Part shown: in pieces, positions 5,517-8,536 of the stretch | Position numbering within the stretch: position 1 is the first letter of the stretch | Layout of the letters: every line of letters begins with the position of its first letter | Source of the DNA: RGIG6353 sp045531285 | Lineage (GTDB): Bacteria > Bacillota > Clostridia > Oscillospirales > SIG627 | Direction of reading: 5' to 3' | Assembly (NCBI GenBank): GCA_045531285.1 | Contig: JAZSDT010000018.1 | Location: forward strand, 1 to 8,536 | DNA length: 8,536 nt | The notes under the pieces: model-generated | Seen by the model: the letters and a program-made list of their open reading frames with translations, nothing else | Database searches by the model: none | Told to the model about the DNA's origin: nothing | Made by a program: the position numbers and the translations under genes

Positions 5517-7748
5517 ATGAGCATAGATTGCTATTCACTTTTATCTAAGCTTAGCTCTGTAGATCAACAATATGATCTGCAAAAGATACTACGTGCATTC
5601 GAGTATGCCCGTGAAGCACATAAAGGACAGTTCAGAAAATCAGGTGAAGAATATATATCTCATCCTCTTGCTGTTGCTGAAATAGTAGTATCTCTTAAAT
5701 TAGATACGGATTCTATTTGTGCCGCTTTGTTACATGATACTGTTGAAGACAGACCTGATAAAGCGACTTTGGAAGATATAAAATCTCAATTCGGTCAGGA
5801 CGTAGCAGAGCTTGTTGACGGATTAACTAAGCTTGTTTCTATACCTTTTGAAAACAAAGAAGAGGAACACCTTGAAAACCTAAGGAAAATGTTTCTTGCA
5901 ATGTCAAAAGACATTAGAGTAATATTCATAAAACTGTGTGACAGATTGCATAATATGAGAACGCTGGCTTCTCATACTGAAGAAAAGCAAAGGATTATTG
6001 CTCTTGAAACTATGCACGTCTATGCACCTGTTGCTCATAGACTTGGTATGCAAAAAATCAAGCAGGAGCTTGAAAAGCTAGCTCTTCTTTATCTTGATCC
6101 TGTCGGTTACAACGAGGTAAAAAACAGTATAGATATAAAGTATGGGCTAAACCGAGACTTCCTTGATAAAGCTCAGGAGATGATTGGCGAAAAGTTAAGT
6201 GAGCAAAGTATACGGTTTTCAATTTCCGGAAGAGTTAAATCTATTTATAGCATGTACAAAAAAATGTACACAAAAAACAAAAGTTTTGATGAGATTTATG
6301 ACTTTTATGCTGTAAGAATTCTGGTAGATGATGAACTCACTTGTTATACCGTTCTTGGTATAATACATGAAATGTTCAATTCTGTCCCCGGACGTTTTAA
6401 AGACTACATTTCCACACCAAAGCCAAATATGTATAAATCCATACACACTACTGTTATTGGTCGCTATGGTATTCCGTTTGAAGTTCAGATCAGAACTTGG
6501 GAAATGCATGAAATTGCAGAATATGGTTTGGCGGCTCATTGGAAGTACAAAAGTAACGTCAGTGCTGAGGAAAGCATATCTAAAAAGCTGCAGTGGATTC
6601 ATACTCTTTTGGAGACAGAAAAGGATTCTACAGACAATTCGGAAGACATAATAAGCTCTTTGAAATTTGATTTGTTTGAAGATGAAATCTTTGTATTTAC
6701 ACCCAAGGGCGATGTAATTGATCTCCCTGTAGGTTCAACACCAATCGATTTCGCGTATGCTATACACACGGCTGTCGGAAATAAAATGATAGGTGCAAAA
6801 ATCAACGGTGTAATAGCGCCTATTGATAGTGTGCTGCAAACCGGTCAGATTGTAGATATTCTTACGTCTTCAGCTTCTAAGGGACCTAACAGAGATTGGC
6901 TAAAGATTGTTCGTACAAGTGAAGCGAGAAATAAAATTCGTCAGTGGTATAAGAAAGAAAAGCGTGAGGAAAATATTGAAAACGCTAAGCGTGACATTGA
7001 TAGAATCTTTAAGAAATACGGCGCTCCCTACACAGAAGAACAGCGCGACCAAATAGTTCTGAACATAGCCCAAAAATCAGGCGTTAGCGATGTAGACGAT
7101 TATTACAACTCTATTGGCTATGGTGGTGTTGCTCTTTCAAAAGTAGAAGCGAAGCTAAAAAATGAATTTGACAGAGTTATACGACCAGTCGAACAGGAGA
7201 GCGAGTCAACAATACTCAGCGCGAACATCGACACAGAAAAAGACAAAAAAGTTAAGAAAAAATTTAACTCAAGCCAAAGTGTTATTGTTGAAGGTATTGA
7301 CAACTGTCAGGTTAAGTTCGCTAAGTGCTGCAATCCATTGCCCGGAGATACTATTATTGGATTTATTACAAAGGGATTTGGAATATCTGTTCATAAATAT
7401 GATTGTAAAAACGCCGTTGACGGACTTAAAAACAATGATATAAAAGACCGCTGGGTGACAGCCCGTTGGGCTAAGAACGTTATGGACGCAACTGAGTCTT
7501 GCTTTGATGCGATGTTGAACGTTTTTGCACGTGACGAGATTGGTGTGTTGGCAGAAATTTCAGGTGCACTTGCCGAAATGCACGTAGGTATACTTTCGAT
7601 AAATTCTCACACTATCAGCACAAACAGCGACGTTATGATTATTAGTATTACAATCAGAACCAAAAACACAGAGCATTTTAATTCAATTGTCGGAAGATTG
7701 AAAAAGCTGAGTAGCGTTGTTGACGTTACACGAGGTGGTTTAAATTAA
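5517..7748 (+). CDS. relA: Bifunctional (p)ppGpp synthetase/hydrolase Rel (RelA/SpoT family)
   Basis: Long Rel-type stringent response enzyme that makes (p)ppGpp from ATP and GDP/GTP when uncharged tRNA stalls ribosomes, and hydrolyses it otherwise. Domains in the 743 residues: HD hydrolase (about 25-195) with H49, H73-D74, the TVED motif (75-78) and CDRLHNMRT (141-149); synthetase (about 235-345) with SGRVKSIYSMYKK (237-249), RFKD (293-296), Y306 and E322 of FEVQIRT; TGS domain (about 385-450); a helical stretch; a zinc-finger domain with FAKCCNPLPGD and HKYDC (C604, C605, H626, C630); and a C-terminal ACT domain (about 664-740). An intact HD site plus RxKD rather than ExDD in the synthetase indicates a bifunctional enzyme, as expected for the single long Rel of Firmicutes. 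The ATG at 5517 follows AAAGGA with 7 bases spacing. It lies between recJ and dtd as in many Clostridia, but directly after recJ without apt. Confidence 0.97.
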   Translation: MSIDCYSLLSKLSSVDQQYDLQKILRAFEYAREAHKGQFRKSGEEYISHPLAVAEIVVSLKLDTDSICAALLHDTVEDRPDKATLEDIKSQFGQDVAELVDGLTKLVSIPFENKEEEHLENLRKMFLAMSKDIRVIFIKLCDRLHNMRTLASHTEEKQRIIALETMHVYAPVAHRLGMQKIKQELEKLALLYLDPVGYNEVKNSIDIKYGLNRDFLDKAQEMIGEKLSEQSIRFSISGRVKSIYSMYKKMYTKNKSFDEIYDFYAVRILVDDELTCYTVLGIIHEMFNSVPGRFKDYISTPKPNMYKSIHTTVIGRYGIPFEVQIRTWEMHEIAEYGLAAHWKYKSNVSAEESISKKLQWIHTLLETEKDSTDNSEDIISSLKFDLFEDEIFVFTPKGDVIDLPVGSTPIDFAYAIHTAVGNKMIGAKINGVIAPIDSVLQTGQIVDILTSSASKGPNRDWLKIVRTSEARNKIRQWYKKEKREENIENAKRDIDRIFKKYGAPYTEEQRDQIVLNIAQKSGVSDVDDYYNSIGYGGVALSKVEAKLKNEFDRVIRPVEQESESTILSANIDTEKDKKVKKKFNSSQSVIVEGIDNCQVKFAKCCNPLPGDTIIGFITKGFGISVHKYDCKNAVDGLKNNDIKDRWVTARWAKNVMDATESCFDAMLNVFARDEIGVLAEISGALAEMHVGILSINSHTISTNSDVMIISITIRTKNTEHFNSIVGRLKKLSSVVDVTRGGLN

Positions 7749-7757
7749 GGAGATATA

Positions 7758-8237
7758 ATGAAAGCTTTGATTCAAATTGTAGATAACTGTACCTTGACAA
7801 TAGACGGAGCAGTGTTTTCTCACATAGATAACGGAATGCTTGTGTTACTTGGAGTAACTCAAGACGATTGCGAAAAAGATGCCGAAAAGCTTGCAAAGAA
7901 AATTGCAACGCTGAGAATTTTTTCTGATAGCGACGACAAAATGAATTTGTCTTGTATTGACCCAGATGTAAACGGAAAATTTATGGTAGTATCTCAATTC
8001 ACTCTCTATGGCGACTGTTCTCACGGAAGAAGACCAAATATGTTTGGAGCTGCAAGACCCGAAAAGGCAGAACCTCTTTATGAGTATTTTTCTTCCTTGC
8101 TCAATAGAGAATGTCAAAGTGTAACGGGAGTTGACAAAAACTACGTTGTTAACGGTAAATTCGGAGCTCATATGAATATCAGTTTTACTAACGTGGGTCC
8201 TGTAACTTTTATTATAGAAAGCAGTGACATAAAATGA
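7758..8237 (+). CDS. dtd: D-aminoacyl-tRNA deacylase (D-Tyr-tRNA deacylase type)
   Basis: Translation quality-control enzyme that hydrolyses D-amino acids (and mischarged glycine) from tRNA in the cytoplasm; it works as a homodimer. The 159-residue product is slightly longer than the usual 145-150. The two active-site signatures are SQFTLYGD (79-86; most members have SQFTLYAD) and the Gly-cisPro motif in NVGPVT (145-150; commonly NDGPVT). GMLVLLGVTQDD (26-37) and HGRRPNMFGAARPEKAEPLY (89-108) are also typical. The C-terminal extension (SSDIK) is short. The ATG at 7758 is preceded by TAAGGAGAT, which overlaps the rel stop codon, leaving a 9-base gap; the stop overlaps the next start as ATGA. 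Placement right after rel is the common Firmicute arrangement. Confidence 0.96.
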   Translation: MKALIQIVDNCTLTIDGAVFSHIDNGMLVLLGVTQDDCEKDAEKLAKKIATLRIFSDSDDKMNLSCIDPDVNGKFMVVSQFTLYGDCSHGRRPNMFGAARPEKAEPLYEYFSSLLNRECQSVTGVDKNYVVNGKFGAHMNISFTNVGPVTFIIESSDIK

Positions 8238-8536
8238 TATTTGCCAGCGGAGATCTTTTAACTGATCTTTATACCAAAAACATTTTAAGCGAGCATTTTC
8301 CCGAGTGCTGTTTTTCGGTTACCGAAAACATAGATTGTAAAACCTTAGTCACCTCCACATCGGACGCAGTCACCGCTACAGTTACCATAGGAGATAAAAG
8401 CTTTACGTTTAACGAGCAATTTTCTCACCATTTGAACAATAGGCTTGCAACAACTACTGCGATTGGAAAGGCTGTTATTAAGTATGCCGAATTTCGAGGC
8501 AGGCCTATTGCACCTTACGGTGTACTTACAGGTGTT
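8234..8536 (+). CDS. hemZ: HemZ-like protein, N-terminal part (coproporphyrinogen dehydrogenase family; cut by right edge)
   Basis: An open frame of 101 codons begins with an ATG overlapping the dtd stop (ATGA) and runs to the window edge without a stop. Only a weak purine-rich Shine-Dalgarno is visible, which fits translational coupling to dtd. The segment APYGVLTGV at the very end (93-101) resembles the conserved WGILTGVRP-type motif preceding the radical SAM core of HemZ proteins, and hemZ follows rel and dtd in many Clostridia. The N-terminal part is poorly conserved in that family and alone would not identify it. The iron-sulfur CxxxCxxC motif expected next lies outside the window, so enzymatic function cannot be confirmed. 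If right, the product would be an oxygen-independent, SAM-dependent enzyme of porphyrin metabolism or a relative. A Clostridia-specific protein of unknown role is the alternative. Confidence 0.68.
   Translation, partial: MIFASGDLLTDLYTKNILSEHFPECCFSVTENIDCKTLVTSTSDAVTATVTIGDKSFTFNEQFSHHLNNRLATTTAIGKAVIKYAEFRGRPIAPYGVLTGV

Overview
The window looks like chromosomal DNA from an anaerobic Firmicute, probably class Clostridia and perhaps a Ruminococcaceae/Oscillospiraceae relative. The DNA is AT-rich and start codons have strong AAGGAGG-type ribosome binding sites. The gene order (recJ, a bifunctional rel, dtd, then a HemZ-like gene) is a familiar clostridial neighbourhood. The lineage is an inference from gene content. 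There is no sign of phage, transposon, CRISPR or plasmid functions.

Left half, minus strand (1-2942): a polyamine (spermidine/putrescine) ABC importer operon, transcribed leftwards as potA, potB, potC. PotC runs off the left edge and the usual substrate-binding protein gene potD would lie beyond it. Both junctions are 4-base ATGA stop/start overlaps, so the three proteins are probably translationally coupled. PotA is unusually long (467 residues) because its C-terminal regulatory unit is present twice in tandem.

Centre (2943-3337): a divergent intergenic region. Facing left is a near-consensus promoter (TTGACT, 17 bases, TATAGT at 3203-3175), its -35 box inside an 18-base interrupted palindrome. 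It predicts a leader of about 226 bases before potA. The leader has no AUG start codon, folds by eye into a closed branched structure, and contains a segment that can pair either inside that structure or with the bases beside and within the potA Shine-Dalgarno. This is the architecture of a translational riboswitch. I could not match it to a known family, and it is the most promising candidate for something undescribed here. Facing right is a weaker promoter for recJ.

Right half, plus strand (3338-8536): four closely packed genes. recJ encodes a single-strand DNA 5'-3' exonuclease, rel a bifunctional (p)ppGpp synthetase/hydrolase, dtd a D-aminoacyl-tRNA deacylase, and the last, cut by the right edge, resembles the N-terminus of HemZ (coproporphyrinogen dehydrogenase family). 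Gaps are 16 and 9 bases, then a 4-base overlap, consistent with one operon. The genes are housekeeping in character: DNA repair, stringent response, translation quality control and possibly heme metabolism. The apt gene often found between recJ and rel in Clostridia is absent.
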